Shown piece after piece: positions 10,315 to 19,813 of a stretch of 41,764 bases of DNA. The DNA is taken from assembly GCA_013285735.1 (NCBI GenBank), contig JABDGZ010000013.1:136-41899 (forward strand), written 5' to 3'. Below the pieces are notes generated by a model. That model made no database searches and was not told the origin of the DNA. It saw only the letters and a program-made list of their open reading frames with translations. The stretch's first letter is position 1, and the number at the start of each line of letters is the position of its first letter. Both the position numbers and the translations under genes were made by a program. This DNA is from Candidatus Omnitrophota bacterium. GTDB taxonomy: Bacteria; Omnitrophota; Gorgyraeia; Zapsychrales; Fredricksoniimonadaceae.

Positions 10315-10535
10315 AGGCTGATACCGATGTATTAGTTATGGCTAAGGTTATGGTATTGTTTCCGAAACATTCAGGGATTTTTGGCCAAATGTCTGCGAGG
10401 ATTTACAACAATTTTTTTCCAAATGAAGAGAATCTTTAGAAAAAAATTGTTGTAAACCGAAGCAGACGGCCAAAATATCCCGTTTCGGAAACAATACCAT
10501 AACCTTAGCCATCTACAACATATTGGTGTCAGCCT
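10315..10535. repeat. long palindromic element, family B copy 1 (221 bp)
   Basis: 31-bp exact arms ATGGCTAAGGTTATGGTATTGTTTCCGAAAC (10338-10368) / reverse complement (10482-10512); tip CCAAATGAAGAGAATCTTTAG. Confidence 0.9.
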
Positions 10536-10564
10536 ACGAAAGAAGAAGGGGCAGGGAAGAATTC

Positions 10565-11197
10565 ATGACAGAATGGTTAACTAAACTTGAACGGTTCATC
10601 CTAAGCTTACAATACGGATTTAAAGTGCCGGATTATGATGGGATGATGAATGCTAAAAAGTGCCAGTTCTTGTGGCAGATGGTGAACACGTATAAAGGTC
10701 CTAAGGGAATAATTTTGGAAATTGGTTCCTGGCGAGGATGTTCTACTTCTTGGCTTGCAGTGGCAGGCCAGCGGCTGGGGTTTAAACAAGTGATTGCCAT
10801 TGATCTTTTTACAGGGACGCCTTCATGGGGACTTGAGAACAAAAATACCTATGATGTCTTTATAAAACGGATGCAAAGCAATCATTTAGACTTCTTTGTG
10901 AAGGCGATCGTGGGGGATTCCAAGGAAGTCATAAAGTCGTTTCATTTGCCAGAAGGGATTTCTATCCTGCACATTGACGGCGACCACGAATATGTTGCTG
11001 TTAAAGCAGATATTGAAAATTATAGCCCTTTGTTAAATAAGGATGGAATTCTTATTATAGATGATTACGATTCCCAGCACCCTGATGTTGTTCGTGCGAC
11101 CAGGGAATTGTTAGATTCAGGTGGTTTTAAGAAAATAGCAGAAGTTGAGGAGATACCAGACAAAGGTTATGGCAGTATAGCTTTGAGGAAAATATGA
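10565..11197 (+). CDS. class I SAM-dependent methyltransferase (Methyltransf_24-like)
   Basis: GPKGIILEIGSWRGCSTSWLA, VIAIDLFTG, ILHIDGDHEYVAVKADIENY; ATG at 10565 preferred because the upstream extension lies in the palindrome arm. Confidence 0.85.
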   Translation: MTEWLTKLERFILSLQYGFKVPDYDGMMNAKKCQFLWQMVNTYKGPKGIILEIGSWRGCSTSWLAVAGQRLGFKQVIAIDLFTGTPSWGLENKNTYDVFIKRMQSNHLDFFVKAIVGDSKEVIKSFHLPEGISILHIDGDHEYVAVKADIENYSPLLNKDGILIIDDYDSQHPDVVRATRELLDSGGFKKIAEVEEIPDKGYGSIALRKI

Positions 11198-12225
11198 CAT
11201 TAATCAAAAAGGCCCAGGAGAGGATTTTAGAATTAGATGTTTTACGCGGCCTTGCTGCTTTTAGTGTTTTGTGTTTTCACTATACCACTGATTACACCGT
11301 CAATTATCTACCCGCGACACCGACCCTATTTCAATTCCCTTGGGGATGTTGGGGCGTTCAGCTCTTTTTTATGATCAGCGGCTTTGTTATTTTTATGACC
11401 TTAGAGAAAACAAAGACCCTGCTCGATTTTGTCGTTTCCAGGTTTTCCAGATTATATCCATGCTATTGGGCAGCAGTGATCCTGACATTTTCTGCTGTAA
11501 GTTTTTTTCATCTGCCAGGAAGAGAGATTTCATTTCATGATGCACTTATCAATACAAGCATGTTGCAGGACTGGTTTGGGGCTTCCCGGGTAGATAATGT
11601 GTATTGGACCCTGACAGTAGAGCTTTCTTTTTATATCGTTATGGGAATTCTTTTTAAAACGAAGATGTTGAAACATATAGAGATCTTAGGCTTGCTTTGG
11701 CTTGTTTTTATGGTTTGGAATATCCGTGTTTTTTTATTGATCATGCATTTTCATGTTCCTGTTTGGATCAAAACAACAGGTTTATTAAGGTATGGGAATT
11801 TATTCTTTGCGGGAATTCTATTTTATAATTTGAAGACCAAGGGAAGCACATGGTATAGGCATTTTGCTTTATTGATGTGTTTGGGTGTGCAATATATTTT
11901 CAGGGAAGAAATTAATCCTTTTGTAGTGCTTGGTTTTTTTGTTTCATTTTATCTTTTTATTTATGGCAAATTATCCTGGATTGTCAATAAACCAACGGTA
12001 TTTCTCGGCACGATTTCGTATAGTCTTTATTTAATTCATCAAAATATAGGGTTTATCATCATGCGTTATCTGTATTCTTTGCATCTAAATGCTTGGCTTA
12101 TTTTCATCATACCAACGTGCTGTTCAATCCTGATTGCCTCGGCCATTACCTTTGGTATTGAAAAGCCTGTGATGTATTTGATTAGGCAGAATTATAAACG
12201 TTTAATGGGGCCTCAAGGCGAATGA
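11194..12225 (+). CDS. acyltransferase 3 family (OafA/YrhL-like) membrane protein
   Basis: ELDVLRGLAAFSVLCFHY, GVQLFFMISGFVIFMT, FSRLYPCYW, multiple TM segments. Confidence 0.92.
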   Translation: MTLIKKAQERILELDVLRGLAAFSVLCFHYTTDYTVNYLPATPTLFQFPWGCWGVQLFFMISGFVIFMTLEKTKTLLDFVVSRFSRLYPCYWAAVILTFSAVSFFHLPGREISFHDALINTSMLQDWFGASRVDNVYWTLTVELSFYIVMGILFKTKMLKHIEILGLLWLVFMVWNIRVFLLIMHFHVPVWIKTTGLLRYGNLFFAGILFYNLKTKGSTWYRHFALLMCLGVQYIFREEINPFVVLGFFVSFYLFIYGKLSWIVNKPTVFLGTISYSLYLIHQNIGFIIMRYLYSLHLNAWLIFIIPTCCSILIASAITFGIEKPVMYLIRQNYKRLMGPQGE

Positions 12226-13364
12226 GATCACTTTTTATCATCAACGATTTTCCCCCGATTTTAGGGGGGCAGTCTAATTATTATTTCAATCTGTGCAATG
12301 CTTTTCCTGAGGGAGAATTGATTATTTTGGCTCCCCGATGTAAGGATTTTGAGGCTTTTGATGCGACACACAAGCTTCCTATCATCCGTCGGTCTTATTT
12401 GGTCAATATCCCGGGGTTTGAAAAGTTATGTAAGATCTTTTTGCCTCTTATTTATAGTTTACCCCTTATAAGAAAAGAAAAAATAGGCTGTATTCATTGC
12501 GGCCATGTTCTTTCAACAGGGATTATCGGCCTTATTTTAAAGAAGTGCTTTAAGATGCCGTATGTTATCTACACGCATTCAGCAGATATTTTAGAATTTC
12601 AAAAATATTGGCCGATTAAGAAATTACTTCAAAGCATCTTGAACAATGCGGCTCAAGTTTCTTGTAACAGCCAATTTACTTATGACAAATTGCTCGACCT
12701 GGGCGTTGACAGCAAAAAGATTAAATTGATTTATCCCAAAACGGATTTCTTGAAATTCGATCGTTCGATAGAAACTGAATCAATCATTGATCGCTACAAT
12801 CTTGCCGGCAAGAAAATTATTTTAAGTATTAACCGTTTGATCGAGCGCAAAGGCAATGACATGATGATCCGGTCATTGCCTGCCATCCTTAAAGAAATTC
12901 CTAATGCCGTTTATATCATCGGAGGCCAAGGCCGCTATGAAGATAAACTTCAGGAAATGGTCAAAGAGTTTCATGTTGAGACAGAAGTTATTTTTGTGAA
13001 AAACTTAAGCAATGACGAGGTGATCAAATTTTATAAATCCTGCGATGTATTTGTGATGCCAAGCCGTACACTCAGGCAGGAAGATACGGAAGGTTTTGGA
13101 GTTGTTTTTCTGGAGGCTAATGCCTGCGGCAAGCCGGTGATTGGCGGCCGTTCCGGCGGCATTCCTGAAGCAGTGGCAGAAGGATACTCGGGTCTATTGG
13201 TTGATCCTCTCAAGGTGGATGAAATTGCTAAGGCCGTGATTAGTTTATTAAAGGATAAAGAGTATGCCCTTCGTTTAGGGGCACAAGGTAAAAAGCGCGT
13301 TCAAGAGCAATTTGATTCGCGATTTTATGTTAAAGATATCAAAGATCTGATGGATGGGATTTGA
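12222..13364 (+). CDS. GT4 family glycosyltransferase
   Basis: FPPILGGQSNYYFNL, SINRLIERKG, TEGFGVVFLEANACGKPVIGGRSGGIPEAV. Confidence 0.92.
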   Translation: MRSLFIINDFPPILGGQSNYYFNLCNAFPEGELIILAPRCKDFEAFDATHKLPIIRRSYLVNIPGFEKLCKIFLPLIYSLPLIRKEKIGCIHCGHVLSTGIIGLILKKCFKMPYVIYTHSADILEFQKYWPIKKLLQSILNNAAQVSCNSQFTYDKLLDLGVDSKKIKLIYPKTDFLKFDRSIETESIIDRYNLAGKKIILSINRLIERKGNDMMIRSLPAILKEIPNAVYIIGGQGRYEDKLQEMVKEFHVETEVIFVKNLSNDEVIKFYKSCDVFVMPSRTLRQEDTEGFGVVFLEANACGKPVIGGRSGGIPEAVAEGYSGLLVDPLKVDEIAKAVISLLKDKEYALRLGAQGKKRVQEQFDSRFYVKDIKDLMDGI

Positions 13365-14533
13365 TGGATACGCCGTTAAAAAAACGTGTGTTACATATTA
13401 TCACTCGCCTGGATCCGGGAGGGTCGTCGACCAATACCATTGAAACAGTGGCGCGTCTTGATCCCCAACGGTTTGAGGTTTTTTTAATTAGCGGCCTCAC
13501 CAAGGATGTGGATGGCAGTATTGAGGCGTCATTAAGGTCACGGAATATCCAATATGTTTTTTTTAATGATCTTCAAAGAGAAATCCGTCCCTGGAAAGAC
13601 CTCAAGGCCTTTATTCAACTGTATCGCTTGATGAAACAGAAGCATTTTGATATTGTCCACACCCATACTTCTAAAGCAGGGATTCTAGGGCGCTGGGCAG
13701 CCAAATGTGCCGGGGTCCCGATGATCATTCATACCCCGCACGGCCATGTTTTTTATGGTTATTTTTCGAAATTCCTGACATCCATTTTTATTTGGATCGA
13801 ACGCCTTACAGCCCGGATCACGGATCGGATCATTACCCTGACTAATCGGGGCAAGGAAGAACATATTGCTTTTAAAATAGGGCCAGCAGAAAAATTTGTA
13901 ACCATTTATAGCGGGATTGATGTGAATCCTAAATCAATTCATTCAGATTTAAAGGAACATCTGAAGAAACAATGGACGCTTCATGAAGGGGATTTTATTT
14001 TCGGGTCCGTTGGACGGCTGGATCCGATCAAAGGGACGTCCTATCTGATTGATGCTATGAGTCAAGTCGTCCAGAGTCATCCTAAAACCCAATTGCTTTT
14101 AGTCGGTGATGGGAGTCAGCGAGAGAAACTACAGAAGCAATGCTTAGGTCTAGGATTACAAGCGCATGTGAAGTTTACAGGATTTCAAAAAGACCCAGCT
14201 CCTTTTATAGAAATGATGGATGTTTTTGTTTTAGCGTCGCTTAATGAAGGGATGGGACGCGTTATATTAGAGGCTATGGTGTATGGCAAGCCGGTGATTG
14301 CCACCAAGGTTGGAGGTATTCCGGAACTTGTGGGCAATGGCAAGAACGGGTTTTTAGTCCCTCCCCAAGACGCTCATGCATTAAGTACAGCCATGATGGC
14401 CATGATCGAGCATCGCGGGCTTCGTGAAGAGATGGCCAAACAGGCAAAAGCAATAGTAGGGGCTCAATTTGATTTAGATAAAATGGTCAAGGACATTGAA
14501 TGTCTCTACGAAAAGGGTAAGGAGATTAGATGA
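13364..14533 (+). CDS. GT4 family glycosyltransferase
   Basis: ITRLDPGGSSTNTIETV, VHTHTSKAGILGRWAAK, LNEGMGRVILEAMVYGKPVIATKVGGIPELV. Confidence 0.93.
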   Translation: MDTPLKKRVLHIITRLDPGGSSTNTIETVARLDPQRFEVFLISGLTKDVDGSIEASLRSRNIQYVFFNDLQREIRPWKDLKAFIQLYRLMKQKHFDIVHTHTSKAGILGRWAAKCAGVPMIIHTPHGHVFYGYFSKFLTSIFIWIERLTARITDRIITLTNRGKEEHIAFKIGPAEKFVTIYSGIDVNPKSIHSDLKEHLKKQWTLHEGDFIFGSVGRLDPIKGTSYLIDAMSQVVQSHPKTQLLLVGDGSQREKLQKQCLGLGLQAHVKFTGFQKDPAPFIEMMDVFVLASLNEGMGRVILEAMVYGKPVIATKVGGIPELVGNGKNGFLVPPQDAHALSTAMMAMIEHRGLREEMAKQAKAIVGAQFDLDKMVKDIECLYEKGKEIR

Positions 14534-15276
14534 TAAAAGAAAATATAAAGAGATTCTTAAGGACTTTTGGATACGATATCGTTCGAAAATTTCCTGATTT
14601 CCCCAGGGATTTTAAAAAAGATGAAATTGATATTATCCGTCAAGTAAAGGGGTACACTCTGACTAGTAACGAACGTTTATATACCTTGATCCACGCGGTA
14701 CGGTACTTGGTTAAGAAGGATATCCCCGGAGATATTGTTGAGTGCGGGGTTTGGAGGGGCGGTTCAATAATGGCCGCCATCAAGGTGCTTCAAGGTTTAA
14801 AGGATGAAAGAAGAAGCATGTATCTTTATGATACATTTGAAGGGATGGTTGCTCCTGGTGACCACGACACAAAAATTGATGGTACGAATGCCCAAGAAGC
14901 TTTTGAGAAATATAAAATCAACAAAGATAGTTCAACGTGGTGCCGGTCGGATATTGAGGAAGTCAAAGAAGCGCTGTACAGTACCGGTTATGATCGATCA
15001 AAAATACATTTTGTTAAAGGCAAGGTTGAGGAAACAATCCCTCAGATTATACCTGAGAAGATCGCCTTGCTTCGTTTGGATACGGATTGGTACGAATCCA
15101 CCAAACATGAGTTGGTCCATTTATTCCCGAGATTAGCTCCAGGAGGGGTATTGATTTTGGATGATTATGGCTCCTGGTTTGGGGCGCAAAAAGCAGTGAA
15201 TGAATATTTCTCAGAAAATAATATCAATATATTTTTGAGCCGGATCGATAATACCGGACGGGTGGCGATTAAATAA
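14530..15276 (+). CDS. TylF/MycF-family O-methyltransferase
   Basis: IPGDIVECGVWRGGSIMAAI, MYLYDTFEGMVAPGDHD, RLDTDWYESTKHELVHLFPRLAPGGVLILDDYG. Confidence 0.93.
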   Translation: MIKENIKRFLRTFGYDIVRKFPDFPRDFKKDEIDIIRQVKGYTLTSNERLYTLIHAVRYLVKKDIPGDIVECGVWRGGSIMAAIKVLQGLKDERRSMYLYDTFEGMVAPGDHDTKIDGTNAQEAFEKYKINKDSSTWCRSDIEEVKEALYSTGYDRSKIHFVKGKVEETIPQIIPEKIALLRLDTDWYESTKHELVHLFPRLAPGGVLILDDYGSWFGAQKAVNEYFSENNINIFLSRIDNTGRVAIK

Positions 15277-16359
15277 ATGGACATCTATGTAGAAGAAAAT
15301 ATTGATCGCATGGATCAAGACCAATGGAATGCCTTGGTCCAAAAGAACGCGGTTAATACCATTTTTCAAACCTACGCATTTAACCGTGCTGCCCAGGAAG
15401 TTTATGGCCGCAAGGATGGATCGTTTATTGTTTGTGTCAAGGATGGGGGTGAGTTAATAGCGATTTTTCCATTAATGCTCTCTGAGTTGAGAGGCAAACG
15501 TGTTTTGCAGTTTATAGCAGGAGAGAGGTCAGATTATGGCGATATATTATGCTCCCAACGACGGGAAGAGGTGCTCGAATTAATTTGGCAGTATCTTTTT
15601 TCCAGACGTAAAGAATGGGATGAGATTCATTTAAGCAATCTTCCTTTGGAGGCATCGTTTGCCACCTATATCAGCAAAAATGAAATTCTTAAACGCCTGT
15701 CCTTGCGCAGTTCTCAAGATGAAGCAGCCTATGTACGTCTAAAAGAGGATGAAGCTTATACGAAAAGTATTTTGAATAAAAAAAGGGTCAATACGTACAG
15801 GCATTCTCTTCAAAAGAATGGTTCTTACAAGGTGCTTCATTTAACTGACCCTCAAGATATTCAGCCTTATTTGGAAGATTTTTTTAGCCAGCATATAAAG
15901 CGTTGGCAAGGCACGGCGTATCCCAGTCTTTTCCATGACGAGAAGAATAAGCAGTTTTATCGTCGCCTTGTTCAAACTCTCCCTAAAGGCTGGATTACTT
16001 TTACTATTCTTCAGTGGGATAATCAGGCCTTGGCGTATCATTTTGGTTTTACGTATGGCAAGACCTTTATTTGGTATAAGCCTTCTTATAATGTGGCTTT
16101 TTTGAAGAGTTCTCCGGGGCAGGTGCTATTACAAGAATTGCTCGAATACGCCTGTGCCAAGGACTTTGATGAATTTGATTTTGGGGTAGGTAAGGAAGCG
16201 TTTAAATACCGTTTTTCAAATAAAATTCGCCGCAATAATTCTTTTAAGGTATTTTCTTCCCGTTCTGGGTATCTGTTACATTATGTTCCGCTAGCGCTTC
16301 AATGGCGATGGGGGAAATGCCTGTCCCCATTAGAAAAGTTTTTTGCGAAGCCGATCTAG
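15277..16359 (+). CDS. GNAT/FemAB-like acetyltransferase
   Basis: IFPLMLSELRGKRVLQFIAGERSDYGDIL, SLFHDEKNKQFYRRL, KEAFKYRFSNKIRRNNSF typical of FemAB/Acetyltransf_6 EPS proteins. Confidence 0.8.
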   Translation: MDIYVEENIDRMDQDQWNALVQKNAVNTIFQTYAFNRAAQEVYGRKDGSFIVCVKDGGELIAIFPLMLSELRGKRVLQFIAGERSDYGDILCSQRREEVLELIWQYLFSRRKEWDEIHLSNLPLEASFATYISKNEILKRLSLRSSQDEAAYVRLKEDEAYTKSILNKKRVNTYRHSLQKNGSYKVLHLTDPQDIQPYLEDFFSQHIKRWQGTAYPSLFHDEKNKQFYRRLVQTLPKGWITFTILQWDNQALAYHFGFTYGKTFIWYKPSYNVAFLKSSPGQVLLQELLEYACAKDFDEFDFGVGKEAFKYRFSNKIRRNNSFKVFSSRSGYLLHYVPLALQWRWGKCLSPLEKFFAKPI

Positions 16360-17340
16360 GGTCCTGCGGGAGTTAAGCAGTTTGTTTTCAAAATTATCCA
16401 TTCCAACCAAATTAGATGTGCCTAAACGTTTTAAAGTAAATAGATCTGTAAGAGCGTCATTCGTTCCTGTGATCGTTGTCAAGGCACAGCAGAAGCCTGC
16501 TTCTTGCACACATTTTTTAGTTTGCTCATTAAAAGAATCTTCGCCTCCATAGGGATAACAAAACAGAGGGCAGTTTTTATTTAATTTTTCTTCAATGATT
16601 TTTTTAGGTGTAGTGATTTCTTTATCCATCAATTCAGATGTGCACAGTGCCAGGATGGGGTGAGAACAGGTGTGCGCCCCAAAGGTAATTAAGTTGCTTT
16701 GAGACATCTCCTGAATTTGCGGCCAGCTTAAAGCGCGATGGGTCAAGGGTGTGGTTTCATTGAACATTAGTTTTTGTTCAAGAGATTTTTCCATCTCATC
16801 AACAAACTCAAGCCGTTGGGTATGATCCAGGGATTTAAGCAGGATCTTGATATCATTGATAGCTTTTTTCTTGGCTTCATCAGAATTTAGATCAAATACG
16901 AGTTCTTCATTTTTTATGGGCATCCGTAAGGAGCTGTGCCGTGTTGTAAGAATGGCATATTCAATACGGTTGGGCCAGATAAATTGTTTTTGTTCGATAA
17001 AGTCCGTGGTCAAAAAGATAGTCGCTGGTGCATTAAATTCTTTCAGGAGAGGAAACCCTAAGGTGAAATTGCTTTCATAGCCGTCGTCAAAGGTAAGAAC
17101 AACCGCATTTTTAGGCAGAGTTGTTTTTGTAAGGACGTGCTCAACAAAGGTATCGAGCGGTATGATGGAGTAGTATTTTTTGAGGTATTCTAAATGTTTT
17201 TTAAAAGTTTGGATATGAAGGTGTTTGCCGTGATAATTTTCTAATTGATCATCTTGGTCAGTCAGACCATGGTACATGATAATGGCTGTTTGATGGCTGA
17301 AGAAAATTTGGTCAAGCCATCGGTAAAAGGTGGTATTCAA
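16330..17340 (-). CDS. polysaccharide deacetylase (NodB homology)
   Basis: MYHGLTDQDDQ, VVLTFDDGYESNFTLGFPLLKEFNAPATIFLTTDFI, FGAHTCSHPIL, CYPYGG. Confidence 0.92.
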   Translation of the reverse strand: MNTTFYRWLDQIFFSHQTAIIMYHGLTDQDDQLENYHGKHLHIQTFKKHLEYLKKYYSIIPLDTFVEHVLTKTTLPKNAVVLTFDDGYESNFTLGFPLLKEFNAPATIFLTTDFIEQKQFIWPNRIEYAILTTRHSSLRMPIKNEELVFDLNSDEAKKKAINDIKILLKSLDHTQRLEFVDEMEKSLEQKLMFNETTPLTHRALSWPQIQEMSQSNLITFGAHTCSHPILALCTSELMDKEITTPKKIIEEKLNKNCPLFCYPYGGEDSFNEQTKKCVQEAGFCCALTTITGTNDALTDLFTLKRLGTSNLVGMDNFENKLLNSRRTLDRLRKKLF

Positions 17341-17417
17341 GGGAGTCTCCGCATTGGCTAAAATCTTTATGAATTATATATTATAATGCCGCAAATTTGA
17401 TAAATTATATATGGAAT

Positions 17418-18125
17418 ATGTTAATCACCATCCATCAACCCCAGTATCTTCCCTGGCTTGGGTATTTTGACAAGGCCCAGCAAGCGGATGTTTTTATTTT
17501 GCTTGATGATGTTCAATTTAAGAAAAATGAATGGCAAAACCGTAATCGCATACGCACCGCACAGGGCTGGCAGTGGTTGACCGTTCCGGTGTATCATGAA
17601 TTTGGTACCAAGATCAATGACATTAAAATTGATAATAAAATACCTTGGTGCCGCCATCATCAAAAAGCGATAGAATTAAATTATTGCAAGGCGCCGTATT
17701 TCGAGCAATATTTTCCTTATTTTCAAAAAGCCTGGGACCAGGAATGGGAAAATCTGTCGGATATAAATATTTATTTTGTCCGTATGATCATTGAGCTTTT
17801 AGGTATCAAGACCAAGGTCGTTTTATCTTCAGAGTATGAAGCAGCGGAACATAAAACAATACGCCTGGTTGATCTGTGTAAATATTTTGATGCAACAACG
17901 TATCTTTCCGGAGAAGGAGGGATGGCGTATCTGGATGAAGAACATTTTAAGGCCCATGATATCAAGATACTTATTCAACAATACCAGCATCCGGTGTATC
18001 CTCAAAGGTGGATGCATAAAGGTGCGGAAGGGTTTATTTCTCATTTATCAGTTGTAGACCTTATTTTTAATTGCGGGCCTGAAAGTTTGGCTGTTTTGTC
18101 TAATTTGGAAGGGAAAAATAATTGA
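17418..18125 (+). CDS. WbqC family protein
   Basis: ITIHQPQYLPWLGYFDKAQQADVFILLDDVQFKKNEWQNRNRI is the WbqC-like signature. Confidence 0.92.
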   Translation: MLITIHQPQYLPWLGYFDKAQQADVFILLDDVQFKKNEWQNRNRIRTAQGWQWLTVPVYHEFGTKINDIKIDNKIPWCRHHQKAIELNYCKAPYFEQYFPYFQKAWDQEWENLSDINIYFVRMIIELLGIKTKVVLSSEYEAAEHKTIRLVDLCKYFDATTYLSGEGGMAYLDEEHFKAHDIKILIQQYQHPVYPQRWMHKGAEGFISHLSVVDLIFNCGPESLAVLSNLEGKNN

Positions 18126-19171
18126 AAATCATCATTACCGGCGGGGCTGGTATGATCGGCTCCCATTGCGCCGAACATTTTGCCAAGAAAAAGAATAAAG
18201 TCGTTGTCATCGATAATTTATTGCGTTCGACCATCTTTGGATCAAAAGATAAAAGTGTGGAATATAATTGGCAGTATTTAAGTACGCTTCCTAATATAAA
18301 GCTTCTTAAAAAAGATGTCCGTGACCGCAGTGAAATGATGCGTGTTTTCGCCCGGGAAAAGCCGGACGTGGTCATTCATACAGCTGGGCAGCCGGGTGTT
18401 AAATATTCTTTGGAAAATCCTTTTATAGATTATGAGATCAATGCTTCAGGTACCATTAATGTCCTGGAAGCTTTACGTAAAGCTAATAAAAAAGGCATGT
18501 TTATTTATACCTCAACCAACAAGGTTTATGGGAATAATGTTAATGCGGTTCCTCTTAAATCTCAAGCTAAACGCTATGCGTTTAAATCCATCAAAGGTAT
18601 TAATGAACATTTTAGCATCGATCTAACGGGGCACACTCCCTACGGTGTTTCTAAATTGACCGGGGATTTATATACCCAGGATTATGCCCAAATTTTTGGC
18701 ATTAAAAGTGCTATTTTCCGTATGAGTTGTATTTACGGGACCCGGCAATTTGGTTTTGAGGACCAGGGGTGGCTGGCCTGGTTTGTCATACGTTTCTTTT
18801 TGGGAAAACCGGTCACCATTTATGGTGATGGGAAACAGGTGCGTGATATTTTGTGGGTCGGAGATTTGATCAAAGCCTTTGAGGCGTTTTTATCCCGTGA
18901 TTTTCGTTATAAAGGTGAAGTTTTTAATGTGGGTGGAGGACAGGAGAATACTATTTCTTTATTGGAATTGATTGATTTTTTAGAAAAATTGATGGGTCGT
19001 CGGGTCGCGGTTAAGTACGGCCCCTGGCGTAAATTTGATCAAAAAGTGTATGTTTCAGATATAAGCAAGGCAGAGAAATTATTGAAATGGAAACCTCAGG
19101 TTTCCCCTCATGAAGGTTTGGGAAGAATCTATGAATGGGTTTCACAAAATGAACATTTGTTTAAAAAATGA
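18122..19171 (+). CDS. NAD-dependent epimerase/dehydratase (extended SDR)
   Basis: IITGGAGMIGSHCAEHF, HTAGQPGVKYSLENP, YGVSKLTGD; TTG start overlapping the upstream stop. Confidence 0.92.
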   Translation: MKIIITGGAGMIGSHCAEHFAKKKNKVVVIDNLLRSTIFGSKDKSVEYNWQYLSTLPNIKLLKKDVRDRSEMMRVFAREKPDVVIHTAGQPGVKYSLENPFIDYEINASGTINVLEALRKANKKGMFIYTSTNKVYGNNVNAVPLKSQAKRYAFKSIKGINEHFSIDLTGHTPYGVSKLTGDLYTQDYAQIFGIKSAIFRMSCIYGTRQFGFEDQGWLAWFVIRFFLGKPVTIYGDGKQVRDILWVGDLIKAFEAFLSRDFRYKGEVFNVGGGQENTISLLELIDFLEKLMGRRVAVKYGPWRKFDQKVYVSDISKAEKLLKWKPQVSPHEGLGRIYEWVSQNEHLFKK

Positions 19172-19189
19172 CCTTGCTTGGAGAGAAAA

Positions 19190-19813
19190 ATGACAAAAAA
19201 TATTTTAGCCTTTGGTGCCCATCCCGATGATATTGAGTTAGGCTGTGCCGGTGCGTTAAGCAAACATGTTAAGGCTGGTCAAAATGTGTATTTATGCGTG
19301 CTCAGTGAAGGTCAGGAAGCGGGTGATCCGATTTTACGAAAAAAAGAACAGCAAGAAGCATGCCGCCGTCTGGGGGCCCGTGAATTAATTTGGGGCGGAT
19401 GGTCTGATACGAAATTTGAAGTCAGCAAGCAATCTATTGATTTTGTAGAAGCTGTCGTCGCCAAAGTCAAACCTTATGAAATATATGTCAATTATACCAA
19501 CGATTCCCATCAGGATCACCGGTCATTGGCCCAATGCGTCATTTCTGCCACCCGTTATAATAAACGTGTATTATTTTATGAAGACTATACGTCTTATAAT
19601 TTTCAGCCTGATATTTTTGTGGATATCGAAGATGTTCTCGATCAAAAAATACATATTATCAGTGCCTTTGAATCCCAGGTGGGACGCAATTTTCCTTCCG
19701 GACAAACGATGCTTGATGGTGTTAAATCCATGGCCCAATTCCGGGGTTTTCAGGCAAAGGTCAAATATGCGGAAGGATTTAAAGCTGTGCGTTATTTAAA
19801 ACTGGATTTCTGA
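19190..19813 (+). CDS. PIG-L/LmbE family deacetylase
   Basis: ILAFGAHPDDIELGCAGAL, NYTNDSHQDHRSL. Confidence 0.93.
   Translation: MTKNILAFGAHPDDIELGCAGALSKHVKAGQNVYLCVLSEGQEAGDPILRKKEQQEACRRLGARELIWGGWSDTKFEVSKQSIDFVEAVVAKVKPYEIYVNYTNDSHQDHRSLAQCVISATRYNKRVLFYEDYTSYNFQPDIFVDIEDVLDQKIHIISAFESQVGRNFPSGQTMLDGVKSMAQFRGFQAKVKYAEGFKAVRYLKLDF

Noticed and set aside
10139-10535. CRISPR array or phage att region
   Set aside because: No regularly spaced direct repeats with unique spacers; the structure is inverted repeats with loops, and no cas or integrase genes are nearby.
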